From Bradyrhizobium septentrionale (GTDB lineage Bacteria > Pseudomonadota > Alphaproteobacteria > Rhizobiales > Xanthobacteraceae): a DNA stretch of 64,000 nt. How positions within the stretch are numbered: position 1 is the stretch's first letter; every line of letters starts with the position of its first letter. A program made the translations under genes and the position numbers. A model generated the notes under the pieces. That model made no database searches. It saw only the letters and a program-made list of their open reading frames with translations, and was not told the DNA's origin. This document shows, piece after piece, positions 16,369 to 25,144 of this stretch. The DNA lies in assembly GCF_011516645.4 (NCBI RefSeq), contig NZ_CP088285.1:2436501-2500500 (forward strand). The letters are read 5' to 3'.

Positions 16369-17032
16369 TCTTTCAGATGGTGCCCGCAACGCCGTCCTTG
16401 CCGGCATGATCAAGCGAGCATCCACGCGGGGCTTTGCGACGCCCAAGCTAAGCTTCGCGCACAGCGACCATCCCGAAGACCTCCAGCTTTGCGCACCGCA
16501 TCGCATTGCACTGCTGCGATTGAACACGTTGCGTCGTCTGATCCGGCCCAACGACGCCGGGGCCAAGGCTACCGCGACAATCAAGGCTCCCGCGACAATT
16601 GAGTTACCTGCACTCGATTCCGTAGTGACCATCCTCGGTTGGCGGTTTCTCATCTATGACAGGAGCGACGCTCTTGAGCCGATTGCTGCGGCTCATGCTG
16701 TGTTGACAGACCACGGAGATTACCGCCTGGCCGAACTGAACGAGGGGCCATACGTCACCAGCTCTCTCAATGCGCTTCAAGCGCCCTCGGTGCGCGAAGC
16801 GATCTCGTCCAGCATCGACGATGGCAACTCGTGCGAACCGATGCTGCTGCTTGCGCCGGCAATTCACTTTGCCGGATTGTGGATCCGATATCAGGACAGC
16901 CAAAAAGACTTCATCCTGCCGATGGATTCGAACCTTCTGCCCGCCTTCCGTGACGTGAAGCCCGCACAGCTGCTCGCTGTCCTGTTTCAAGCATCGCTTG
17001 CGGTTCCAACCGACAGCGCTTCGGCAGGGTGA
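16349..17032 (+). CDS. Unknown protein coupled to the cysteine protease gene
   Basis: The start at ATG 16349 overlaps the protease gene by 20 bp and gives 227 residues. The product appears soluble and without signal peptide. It contains TILGWRFLIYDRSDALEPIAAAHAVL, then YRLAELNEGPYVTSSLNAL, and ends LLAVLFQASLAV. I do not recognise a family. Tight coupling with the protease suggests a joint function, for example substrate, inhibitor or partner. This is context inference. Confidence 0.7.
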   Translation: MPISAADLSDGARNAVLAGMIKRASTRGFATPKLSFAHSDHPEDLQLCAPHRIALLRLNTLRRLIRPNDAGAKATATIKAPATIELPALDSVVTILGWRFLIYDRSDALEPIAAAHAVLTDHGDYRLAELNEGPYVTSSLNALQAPSVREAISSSIDDGNSCEPMLLLAPAIHFAGLWIRYQDSQKDFILPMDSNLLPAFRDVKPAQLLAVLFQASLAVPTDSASAG

Positions 17033-17068
17033 CACAAATCGGTACCCGGTCGCGGCGTGCAGCGCCGG

Positions 17069-17362
17069 CTATCGCTTGCGGGAGCGATCGATCGCAGCGC
17101 CGCGGACCATGAGGGCGATCTGGCGGCCGACCTGGTCGACGCTGAGCGGGCCGCCTGCCTTGAACCAGAACACGGTCCAGTTCATGGCGCCGAGCATCGA
17201 CAGGCGGAAGGCATGCCGATCGCAGTTGGGATTGAGCGGAAGTTCATCGATCAGGCCCGCGAAGATCTGCTCGTACTCGTCGCGCCGACGAACCAGCTTC
17301 CGGACGCCTCGGAGATTGTAGTAGCGCGGCGGGGTGAGAATGGCCCGGGTGACGCTAGAGGC
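17069..17362 (-). pseudogene. C-terminal fragment of a TetR-family regulator
   Basis: The DNA encodes SVTRAILTPPRYYNLRGVRK, RDEYEQIFAGLIDEL and LGAMNWTVFWFKAGGPLSVDQVG in order, the ligand-binding C-terminus of TetR regulators of the TetR_C_24 type. The DNA-binding N-terminal half is missing. Upstream, the frame runs into the opposite reading of the amidase gene end (stop at 17355). The junction therefore marks a recombination boundary at the left edge of the dmf-type cluster. Confidence 0.75.
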
Positions 17363-19694
17363 CAACTCGTTCAAGTCTTTCCGTATTCTGCATGGGTCTG
17401 TTCGACGAGCCCGGCAACGGTCCCGGCTTGACGAACGCATTCACAACGTTGCTCAGAAGCTGCGAGACATTGTTCTCGAATCCGTCGATGGGCAGGGCAC
17501 TCCCGAATGCGATGGATCCGGTTGCAAACACCGCACCATGGTTCGGCGCCTCGAAGTACACCATATCGGCCCGCAGGATGTAGTTGTGCGTCCCGCTGAA
17601 ACCCTGATGCGCGTGCGCCCCCTCCTCGTCGTGGGCGATGTAGTTGTCGGGGTGACCGCCTGAGGATGCGATGATCTTGGTGTTGGGCGGCGTGCCGAAC
17701 CCCAGTTTGTAGCAGTCGATCTCGATGCCCGCCGCCCCGCCGTTGCCCAGGCCGAAATCGCCGATGATCTCGCCCTCGATCCCCTCGGTGATCCAGGCCA
17801 GCGCGGGATCATAGCTATCCGGCATCCGCCGGTAGGGCTGGCTATGAGCGAAGCCCTCGCCGGCAAACGTGTTGCCGACCAGCTTCTGCCCCCAGCGCTG
17901 GAAGCCGGTCCAGATCCCGCCCATCTGCCCCGTCGTGGCGAGGTAGTATTCGCCCGGCCGTGCCGCCCAGGCTATCCAGTGTCCTCCGGTCTTGCGACAC
18001 TCCATGATCCACGGTTCGTCGTCGCGAAACGCCACATTGCAGCAGAAGCTGTTCGCGCCCATGCAGATGAATCGTCCGCCACCGGCGATATAGTCCTCGT
18101 GCGCATCGAGCATACGCTCGGAATGATATTCCGGATGCGTCGAATTGAGGATGCATGCATAGGGGGCCATTGCGGCGACACCCTCCAGATGAACATCTTC
18201 ATCGGTCAAAACGTCGTAGTCGTATCCCTTGTGCTCGAGCCACGCCAGGATCGAGAGATCAGCCGGAAAATTCCAGGGCAGGTCGAACGCGGAGATTCGG
18301 TATTTCGGTCGCATGTTGACCATCGGGCGGTGATAGCTCGAGTAGCAGATGCCGGCGCCATCCGCGTGCGAGTCGTAGCAGCCTCCGCCGAACTCCGGAT
18401 TTTCGTAGATTTCGATGTCGACCTCGGAGATCGTCGGCGGCTGACCGGCCATCGGCTGCACGATGTGGCCGTCGGTCGCGAAGCGCTCGTTGGCATAGGC
18501 GATATAGGTTGCCGTGGAGAACAGCAGAGCGATGCGACCGCTCGGAACGCGCGGCCGGACGAAGAAGACGATGTATTCCTCGGCCAGGCCCTTGCCGTCG
18601 CCGCCGCGTACCCTCATCGCGTACGCGCCGCTGCGCAGCGTTTCGGGCAGCTCGAGCGTCTTTGTGACTTTCCAGTTGCTGTCGATCATCGCGTCGGCAT
18701 GGAATTCGATGCCGCCGTATTCATGCGGGGCGAGACGGAAGCAGTCGTTGCGGCCGTTCCAGTTGTAGCCAGTCTGTGCGCGCACCGGCCTGTTGTACCC
18801 GTTCGCATCGAGACGGTGTGGTCCGATGTCGACCACGACATCGCCGATGCCGCGATCGGTGTAACCCTTCGTGGTGTCCCAATATGCCACCATGCCGTAT
18901 GATGGAGGCTGCCCGCCCGAGCGGATCGCGTCGAGCTCCTCGCGACCCAACAGGCGATCGAACACACCGCAGCGATCGATTTTCCCGCAGTAGAGCTGCG
19001 ACACGAAATGGCCGCGGAGTGCGTGCCAGTCGCGCGAGCCGGCCACGAGGAACGGCGTCTCGGGCAAGTTGCTCTGCCTGAATCGAAACACCTCCGACAC
19101 ATGCGAGCGATATTCGACCGGCGCGACCTTGCTGAGCAGGCTGTTGTAACGGTTCACGACTCCTTCCTGGTAGAGGGTGGCGCGACCGCTTCGCGCATCG
19201 AAGGTGGCCGCAACGAAATACCAGGCCTGCTTCTGCAACGGCAGCTCCGCTTGCAGATAGTCGACCTCGTTCCCGCTCCCGACCCAGAACTCCAGCCTGC
19301 CGCTCGGATTGATCCCGAGGCCGTAGCCGTGATTCTTGTCATTGTCCCAGCGGCCGAGCAGACATTGACGATGCCCGACATCCGGCCACGTCGGCCAGAT
19401 GAATGCACAAAGCGTGATGCTGCCATCCAGCGCGAGCTTGCGGTCGGGGTCGGCGACCTCAAGGAAGGATCCGACCTGCGTGAACTGCTTCTCGACCCGC
19501 CAGGTGCCGTTGGCGACGCAGTCGATTTCCTCCTCGATGAATCCCGGACCATGCGGATGCTCGTCGCCATGGATCAAGCGCACGAGATGGGCTTCAGCGG
19601 TGGACGCGCCGTCGGCACTGACATGAAACTGTATGGTGTCGCCGGGCTTCACCGAGATCTTGTCTGCATAGCCGAATATCTTGATCTGCGCCAT
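17355..19694 (-). CDS. N,N-dimethylformamidase-like large subunit, paralogue 2
   Basis: The 779-residue protein belongs to the N,N-dimethylformamidase large (beta) subunit family; characterised members have about 760 residues. These iron enzymes hydrolyse dimethylformamide to dimethylamine and formate. The N-terminal half holds a Laminin-G/ConA-like region (WRVEKQFTQVGSFLEV, then FYLEV-type strands, RFWIG-like strands). The C-terminal half carries the glutamine-amidotransferase-like catalytic region with GAGICYSSYHRPMVNMRPKY and YDVLTDEDVH. It includes HPEYHSERMLDAHEDYIAGG and SSGGHPDNYI. It is homologous along its whole length to the protein at 20209-22539. It is last in the operon, with the free small subunit 66 bp upstream. 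The actual amide is unknown. Confidence 0.85.
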   Translation of the reverse strand: MAQIKIFGYADKISVKPGDTIQFHVSADGASTAEAHLVRLIHGDEHPHGPGFIEEEIDCVANGTWRVEKQFTQVGSFLEVADPDRKLALDGSITLCAFIWPTWPDVGHRQCLLGRWDNDKNHGYGLGINPSGRLEFWVGSGNEVDYLQAELPLQKQAWYFVAATFDARSGRATLYQEGVVNRYNSLLSKVAPVEYRSHVSEVFRFRQSNLPETPFLVAGSRDWHALRGHFVSQLYCGKIDRCGVFDRLLGREELDAIRSGGQPPSYGMVAYWDTTKGYTDRGIGDVVVDIGPHRLDANGYNRPVRAQTGYNWNGRNDCFRLAPHEYGGIEFHADAMIDSNWKVTKTLELPETLRSGAYAMRVRGGDGKGLAEEYIVFFVRPRVPSGRIALLFSTATYIAYANERFATDGHIVQPMAGQPPTISEVDIEIYENPEFGGGCYDSHADGAGICYSSYHRPMVNMRPKYRISAFDLPWNFPADLSILAWLEHKGYDYDVLTDEDVHLEGVAAMAPYACILNSTHPEYHSERMLDAHEDYIAGGGRFICMGANSFCCNVAFRDDEPWIMECRKTGGHWIAWAARPGEYYLATTGQMGGIWTGFQRWGQKLVGNTFAGEGFAHSQPYRRMPDSYDPALAWITEGIEGEIIGDFGLGNGGAAGIEIDCYKLGFGTPPNTKIIASSGGHPDNYIAHDEEGAHAHQGFSGTHNYILRADMVYFEAPNHGAVFATGSIAFGSALPIDGFENNVSQLLSNVVNAFVKPGPLPGSSNRPMQNTERLERVGL

Positions 19695-19760
19695 GGTGCG
19701 GAGTTTCCAATCGAGAAGCTGAACGAGGCTCGTGCCCCACCCAGCGTGTTGCAGCTATCT

Positions 19761-20126
19761 CTAGGTTTCGAGAAGGTCGCGAATGCAGTGCAGGAACAGA
19801 CCATGCCAGGCGTCGTTCGCTGACGCGTAGATGGCCTCGTCAACCACGCGCGGGGAAGTCCCCCGATGCCCCGACAGCCTGACCACCTGATACTTGCGGA
19901 ACGGCTCTACGGCCTTGACCGCATATCTTTCGTCGAGCGGCCGTTGACGGAAATAGATCAACAGACGCTCGAGCCGTTCGCTGTGCTGGCCCAGCGGCGA
20001 CCGGCGGTGTTCTTCGATCACCTCGGGCGTCACGAGCGTCCGCAGAAACTCGCGGCGGAAGCCGTCGAACCGGTCCCGGACGATGATGTCGCGGTCCTGA
20101 GACCTTTCGTAATCGAGAGGCAGCAT
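19761..20126 (-). CDS. N,N-dimethylformamidase-like small subunit
   Basis: The 121-residue protein corresponds to the small (alpha) subunit of dimethylformamidase, about 130 residues in characterised enzymes. It is mostly helical: RREFLRTLVTPEVIEEHRRS, LERLLIYFRQRP, YQVVRLSGHRGTSPRVVDE and HGLFLHCIRDLLE. The ATG at 20126 is chosen because GGAGAG and GAGG lie just upstream; the frame stays open upstream without support. It lies between the two large subunit genes. Its nearest relative in the window is the C-terminal domain of the permease at 22607-24256, of identical length. Confidence 0.85.
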   Translation of the reverse strand: MLPLDYERSQDRDIIVRDRFDGFRREFLRTLVTPEVIEEHRRSPLGQHSERLERLLIYFRQRPLDERYAVKAVEPFRKYQVVRLSGHRGTSPRVVDEAIYASANDAWHGLFLHCIRDLLET

Positions 20127-20208
20127 CCTCAGCTCTCCGGAATCTGCAAATGTCCGACGTGAACCGTGCCGGCTGGACGTACCGGCGCGGCATTCCGTGA
20201 CGGATGTT

Positions 20209-22539
20209 TTAGGCCCACTGCTTTTCCTCGTTGACCCAGGCGAACCCGGGCAACCTGCCCGTCCCGACGAACGCCTCGACGACGTTGGCCAGCACACGGG
20301 ATGAGCTGTTCCTGAAATTGTTGACCGGCAGCGATTGCGCGAACGCGACCGAGCCGCACGCGAACACGGCTCCCCCATGGGGCGCCGTGAAGTAGGTCAT
20401 GTCTGCATGAACGCGCCAGTCATACGACCCATAGAGGCCGAGGTAGGAATAGAGAACGAGTTGCTGGTTCACGACATAGCTATCGGTGTGTCCCCCCGAC
20501 GATGCAATGATCCTGGTGTGCGGCGGTGTGCCCAAGGCACGATCGTAATAGTCGAGGGCCAGCCCCGCGGCGCCGTTGTTGGCTAGGCCGAAGTCGCCGA
20601 TAATCTCGCCATCGATGTCTTTGGTGATCCAGGACACGGTGCGGTGATAGCTGTCCGGCATCCGCCGGTATGGCTCGCTTCGTCCGCCGCCCGAGCTGCT
20701 CAAGCCGATCCCGACCAGCTTCTGCGTTGCCCGTCCGAGCACCTTCCAGGGGCCGCCGCGCATCCCGTCTGTGGCCATGTAGTGCTCGCCGTAGCGCGAT
20801 ATCCACGGCTTGTACCCGTCATCGCGGCGCCGGCACTCCACGATCCATGGTTCGCCGTCGCGAACGCCTGCCGTAGCGTTGAATCCATTGCCGCCCGCAT
20901 AGATGTAGCGGCCACCGTCGGCGATATAGTCCTCGGTCGCGTCCAGCATGCGCTCGGTGTAGTATTCAGGTCGCGCGCCGCTGATGACGCAGGCGTACGG
21001 CGACAATGCCGCCGGTCCGTCGCGGTGCAGATCCTCGTCGGTCAGGACCTCGTAATCGAAGTCGCTGTGGTCGAGCCATGCGATGATCGAGAGATCGGCC
21101 GCCAATCCCGACGCCACGTCCAGGCTCGGCATCCTGTATCTCGGCCGCATGTTCAAGATCGGACGGTGATAGGAGCTGTAGCACACGCCGCTGCCGTCGG
21201 CGTGCATGTCGTAGGTCGACAGCCCGAAATCGGCTCGCGCGTACATCTCGATATCGATGCCGGACAGCACGGCCGGCTGACCCGTCAAGGCCTCGCGCTC
21301 CGGATGATCGAAGCACAAGCGCTCGTTCGCAAAGGCAAGGTAGGTCAACGTCGGAAACAGAAATGCAATCCGCGCCTGCGGTTTTTCCGGCCGCACGAAG
21401 AACACGACATGCTCCTCGCTCAAGCTCTTTCCCCTGCCAGAGCGCAGCCGCATGGCATAGCAGCCGCTTTTGAGACCGCGTGGCAGGGTGACGACCCTGG
21501 TTGCCTTCCAATTGCAGTCGGTCAGCGCGTCGGCATGAAACTCGATGCCTCCGAACTCGTGCGGAGCCAGACGGAAGCAATCGGTGAAGCCATCCCAGTT
21601 CCAACCGGTCTGGCCGCGAACCGGGCGGTTGTATCCTCCGGCATTCAGCTTGTGCCGCCCGACGTCGACCACGAGATCGCCGATGCCGCGGTCGGTGTAT
21701 CCCGCGGTCGTGTCCCAGTACGCGACCAGGCTTTCCATCGCGGGGACGAGGCCGCTTCTGATCGTGTCGAGCTCGCCGGGCTGCAGCGCCTGATCAAACG
21801 CGCCGCACCGGTCGATCTTGCCCCAATAAAACTCCGATACACATGCACGCTGCTGCGCGTCGCGCCTGCGCGAGCCTGCCATCAGGAACGGCGTTGTGCC
21901 GAGGTTGCCGGGTCCGGTCCGGAATATCGCGGACGCATGAGAATCGTAATCGACCAGTGCGACCTTGCCCAACAGGCCGTTGTACCGGTTGCCGACACCG
22001 ACCTGATACAAAGTCGCACGCCGGGTTTTGGCATCGAAAGTCGCGGCTACGAAATACCACATCTGAACCTGTAGCGGCGTATCGGCAGCCAGGCAGTCGA
22101 CGGCATCTTCGCCGCGTCCGATCCAAAACCTCAGATAGCCCTTCTCGTCGAGCCCGATCCCATAGCCCTGCTTCCGATCACCGTCCCATCGGCCGATGAC
22201 GCTTTGGCGTTTCCCGGACGCAGGCCAGGTCGGGTGAACGAAGGCGAACAGGGTGAAACTGCCTTCGAACGCTAACCGGCCTGCGGGGTCATCGACCTCG
22301 AGGAACGATCCCACCTGGGTGAACTGTCGTTCGACCCGCCATGTGCCGTTGGCGGCGCATGCCACCTCCTCCTCGACGAAGCCAGGTCCGGCCGGATTTT
22401 CATCGCCGTGGATCAAGCGCACCAGTTGCGCCTCAGCCGTGTCCGCCCCCTCGGAGCTGACATGAAACTGGATGGCCTCGCCCGGCTTGACCGAGATCCT
22501 GTCCGTGTAGCCAAATAGCCTGACCGGTGCCACCACCAA
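20209..22539 (-). CDS. N,N-dimethylformamidase-like large subunit, paralogue 1
   Basis: The 776-residue protein is a second complete dimethylformamidase large subunit. Landmarks match paralogue 2: KPGEAIQFHVSSEGADTAEA at the start, GSGVCYSSYHRPILNMRPRY, YEVLTDEDLH, RPEYYTERMLDATEDYIADG and SSGGHTDSYV. Tyr and Glu residues in these segments are candidates for the Tyr-Tyr-Glu mononuclear iron site of the family, but I have not mapped them by alignment. It follows the permease/small-subunit fusion by 67 bp and precedes the free small subunit. Each large subunit thus has a small subunit domain directly upstream in the transcript. Confidence 0.85.
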   Translation of the reverse strand: MVVAPVRLFGYTDRISVKPGEAIQFHVSSEGADTAEAQLVRLIHGDENPAGPGFVEEEVACAANGTWRVERQFTQVGSFLEVDDPAGRLAFEGSFTLFAFVHPTWPASGKRQSVIGRWDGDRKQGYGIGLDEKGYLRFWIGRGEDAVDCLAADTPLQVQMWYFVAATFDAKTRRATLYQVGVGNRYNGLLGKVALVDYDSHASAIFRTGPGNLGTTPFLMAGSRRRDAQQRACVSEFYWGKIDRCGAFDQALQPGELDTIRSGLVPAMESLVAYWDTTAGYTDRGIGDLVVDVGRHKLNAGGYNRPVRGQTGWNWDGFTDCFRLAPHEFGGIEFHADALTDCNWKATRVVTLPRGLKSGCYAMRLRSGRGKSLSEEHVVFFVRPEKPQARIAFLFPTLTYLAFANERLCFDHPEREALTGQPAVLSGIDIEMYARADFGLSTYDMHADGSGVCYSSYHRPILNMRPRYRMPSLDVASGLAADLSIIAWLDHSDFDYEVLTDEDLHRDGPAALSPYACVISGARPEYYTERMLDATEDYIADGGRYIYAGGNGFNATAGVRDGEPWIVECRRRDDGYKPWISRYGEHYMATDGMRGGPWKVLGRATQKLVGIGLSSSGGGRSEPYRRMPDSYHRTVSWITKDIDGEIIGDFGLANNGAAGLALDYYDRALGTPPHTRIIASSGGHTDSYVVNQQLVLYSYLGLYGSYDWRVHADMTYFTAPHGGAVFACGSVAFAQSLPVNNFRNSSSRVLANVVEAFVGTGRLPGFAWVNEEKQWA

Positions 22540-22606
22540 CTCCCTCGTTTGCGATCGTCCCGATGTCCGCCGCGCAGGTCGGACAAAGCTTCATTCGTAA
22601 GTTCGA

Positions 22607-24256
22607 TCAGGACTCCAGCAGGTCCTGAACGCGTCGCATGAAGACGCCGTGGCAGGCCTCATCCGGTGTCGAGTAAATCCTGTCCTCGACCACGCGCGGC
22701 GCCACGCCCCGATGTCCGGACAGCGCCACGATGCGGTACCCCTCGAAGCGTTCCACGGCCATGATGGCGTACTTCTCCACCTGAGGACGCGTGCGGAAAT
22801 AGATCAGCAGCCGTTCGAGCGCCTCGCTGTGCTGTCCATTGAGGGACTGGCGATGCTCCTCGATGACTTCCGGCGACACCAGCGTCTTAAGATGATTGCG
22901 GGTCATCTTGTCGTAGCGACGTTGATAGATGATGCTCTTGTCGTCGGTCTCCGTCGCCTCCTCAGGCAACATCTCGCCGCCCTTCTCCGCCCGCGTCGAC
23001 CTCCGCTCGCTCTTCTTCTTGTCGCGCCAGGCACGGAACTGCGCCTTGATCCCAAATAGCCCGTTGCGCAGGTAGAGAACGACCAGCAGCATGATGAGGC
23101 CGATGATCATGAAGCGCGCGGGCCCCCATGTGTTCAGCACCTGGTCAAAGAACACGACGATGAGCGTACCGACCACCGCGCCTTCCGCACGTCCGACGCC
23201 GCCGATCACCAGCATGGCGAGGCCGAGCAGGACGGTGTCGAAGTTGAAGATCGAGAACGCCACGCCGCCGAAATTCGAGGTGTAGAATCCGCCGATGAAG
23301 CCCAGCGCCGCCGACGAGATGAGGAACACCCAGACACGCGCCTGGCGAAAGTTCACCCCGGTCGCCTCGGCGAAGGCCTCGCGCTTTTCGGGCGCCATGC
23401 GAAGGATTCGCCCAAGCCTGCGGCCGTTCACGAACCGGTAGAGCAGCAACGCGAGCAGCATCAGGCCGAAGCAGGCGTAATACGCCAGGAGCAGTTGACC
23501 CAACTGCGACCAATCTTCCGGCACGTAGGTCGTTGCGCCATACAGGCCGCCATTGGCGGACCCGAATTCCTTCGAGGTGATGAAGTAGACCCGGCAGAGC
23601 TCGTTGAGCCCGAGGGTGAGAAGCGCGTAGTAGAAGCCATCCAGCCGCGTGGCCGGCAGCGCGATGATCCCGCCGAAGACCAGACCCACCAGCGCGCCGA
23701 TCGGGGGCAACAGCCACCAAGGCAGCGCGAACTTGACCGCAAGCAGCGCCGTAACGAACGCGGCCGTCCCGACCACTGCGTAGGTGGCGAGCGAGAAGAC
23801 ACCCGCCGTGCCCATGATGAGCATCCAGCACAGGCTGATGGCGGAATAGATGCCGAACGTGGCTCCCGCCGTCAGCAGCGTGTTCTGAAGGTCGCCGGGC
23901 GTGAACAGGGGAGCGATCGCCAGCGCGAGTAGCCCCAACACCCACCAGATCGGCCGCTTGTCGACAATCGTCTTCTCCGCGCGCAACGTCTTGGGATTGT
24001 ATTCCCCGCGCAGCCGCAGCACCCGGCGGCGCGTCGGCCAGTAGCGAAGACGATTCCACATCGTCCTGCCGTGGCCTGGCCACTTGTGATAGTAGCGCAG
24101 CCGGCCGACCGGGTTCAGCTTCGTCTTCGATTGACGAGTCCCTTCCCAAACCTCCTGATGGCTTCGAAACGGAATGGTTGGAAGTTCTTCGACGTCGCGC
24201 TTGCCGCCCCAGACGAAGAGTGGGTTGCGCCATTTGGTGCCGCTATCAAGAGACAT
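22607..24256 (-). CDS. LivM-type permease fused to a dimethylformamidase-like small subunit
   Basis: The 549-residue protein has three parts. Residues 1-100 are a hydrophilic Arg/Trp-rich extension. Residues about 103-410 are a branched-chain amino-acid-type permease with 8-10 hydrophobic segments, including GTAGVFSLATYAVVG, ALPATRLDGFYYALLTLGL and LLGLAMLVIGGVGRAEGAVVG. After a charged linker (KKKSERRSTRAEKGGE), residues 429-549 match the free small subunit at 19761-20126 almost position by position (TLVSPEVIEEHRQS, ALERLLIYFR, SGHRGVAPRVVED, VQDLLES). Residue 429 is a Met at 22972 with AAGGG upstream, and the part from there on is exactly 121 residues, so separate internal initiation is possible. 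It follows livH by 3 bp. Confidence 0.88.
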   Translation of the reverse strand: MSLDSGTKWRNPLFVWGGKRDVEELPTIPFRSHQEVWEGTRQSKTKLNPVGRLRYYHKWPGHGRTMWNRLRYWPTRRRVLRLRGEYNPKTLRAEKTIVDKRPIWWVLGLLALAIAPLFTPGDLQNTLLTAGATFGIYSAISLCWMLIMGTAGVFSLATYAVVGTAAFVTALLAVKFALPWWLLPPIGALVGLVFGGIIALPATRLDGFYYALLTLGLNELCRVYFITSKEFGSANGGLYGATTYVPEDWSQLGQLLLAYYACFGLMLLALLLYRFVNGRRLGRILRMAPEKREAFAEATGVNFRQARVWVFLISSAALGFIGGFYTSNFGGVAFSIFNFDTVLLGLAMLVIGGVGRAEGAVVGTLIVVFFDQVLNTWGPARFMIIGLIMLLVVLYLRNGLFGIKAQFRAWRDKKKSERRSTRAEKGGEMLPEEATETDDKSIIYQRRYDKMTRNHLKTLVSPEVIEEHRQSLNGQHSEALERLLIYFRTRPQVEKYAIMAVERFEGYRIVALSGHRGVAPRVVEDRIYSTPDEACHGVFMRRVQDLLES

Positions 24257-24259
24257 TGC

Positions 24260-25141
24260 TCAGGCCTCCCTCGCCTTGTCGAGCAGCCCGGCAATGCCGC
24301 GCGGACGAACCAAGAGAATGGCGATAATCACGACGAACTGGGTGATGAGAACGTAGCGGCCGCCGATCGACATGCCTGTCAGCGCCTCGTTCAGGCCGAG
24401 CACGATCGCGGCGATGACGGCGCCGCGCACGCTGCCGAGTCCGCCGCAAAGCGCAATGCTGACGCCCTTGATCATCGGCATCAGTCCGCCGAACGGCGAG
24501 ATGTAATAGGTCTGAGAAAGCAGGACGGCCGCGAGACCCGCCAATCCGCCCGTGATGCCCATGACGTAAAAGGAGGTGCGCCGCACGCCGATGCCGACGA
24601 TGGAGGCCGCGTGGGGATTCATCATCATGGCGCGGATTTCGAGGCCACGGCGGCTCGACTGCATCCACCTGAGAACGACCGCCAGTATCACGATGGACGT
24701 CACCACGTTGCCGACCTTGTCGGCCGTGAAGACCGCGCCCGGCAAGGATAGCGACCAGTTGCCGAAGATATCCGGCAGATTCTTCGAACGCGGACCGAAC
24801 CACCAGAGCAGGAATTGCGTGCCGATCAGATTGATCGCGAGCGTCGCAATCAAACCGCGGATGGTGAAATTCGGTTTGTCGTGGATCGGTATGAATCCGA
24901 TCGCACAGATGATTACACCGCCGAGCGCGCCGGCGAGGATACCCGCGGCCAGCACTGCAGGTCCCCATGCGGAGACGTTCTGGGCGAACAACCAGGCGCC
25001 ATACCCTGCGAATGCGAAAATGAATCCGTAAGACAGGTTGAGCAGGCCAAGACTCGACCACGTGATCGAAATTCCGATCGCGAGCGTGCCGTAAATGCAC
25101 GCAAGGACGATGGTGTTGCTGACGATAAACCAGATATCCAC
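24260..25141 (-). CDS. LivH-type ABC transporter permease
   Basis: The 293-residue inner-membrane permease of the HAAT (branched-chain amino acid/urea/amide) family has about eight hydrophobic segments. The family loop is seen in RGLEIRAMMMNPHAASIVGIGVRRTSFYVMGI broken over residues 160-191. The next permease motif is SPFGGLMPMIKGVSIALCGGLGSVRGAVI. It pairs with the LivM-type fusion to form the channel. It lies 3 bp downstream of livF and 3 bp upstream of the fusion gene in the transport operon. Confidence 0.92.
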   Translation of the reverse strand: MDIWFIVSNTIVLACIYGTLAIGISITWSSLGLLNLSYGFIFAFAGYGAWLFAQNVSAWGPAVLAAGILAGALGGVIICAIGFIPIHDKPNFTIRGLIATLAINLIGTQFLLWWFGPRSKNLPDIFGNWSLSLPGAVFTADKVGNVVTSIVILAVVLRWMQSSRRGLEIRAMMMNPHAASIVGIGVRRTSFYVMGITGGLAGLAAVLLSQTYYISPFGGLMPMIKGVSIALCGGLGSVRGAVIAAIVLGLNEALTGMSIGGRYVLITQFVVIIAILLVRPRGIAGLLDKAREA

Positions 25142-25144
25142 GTT

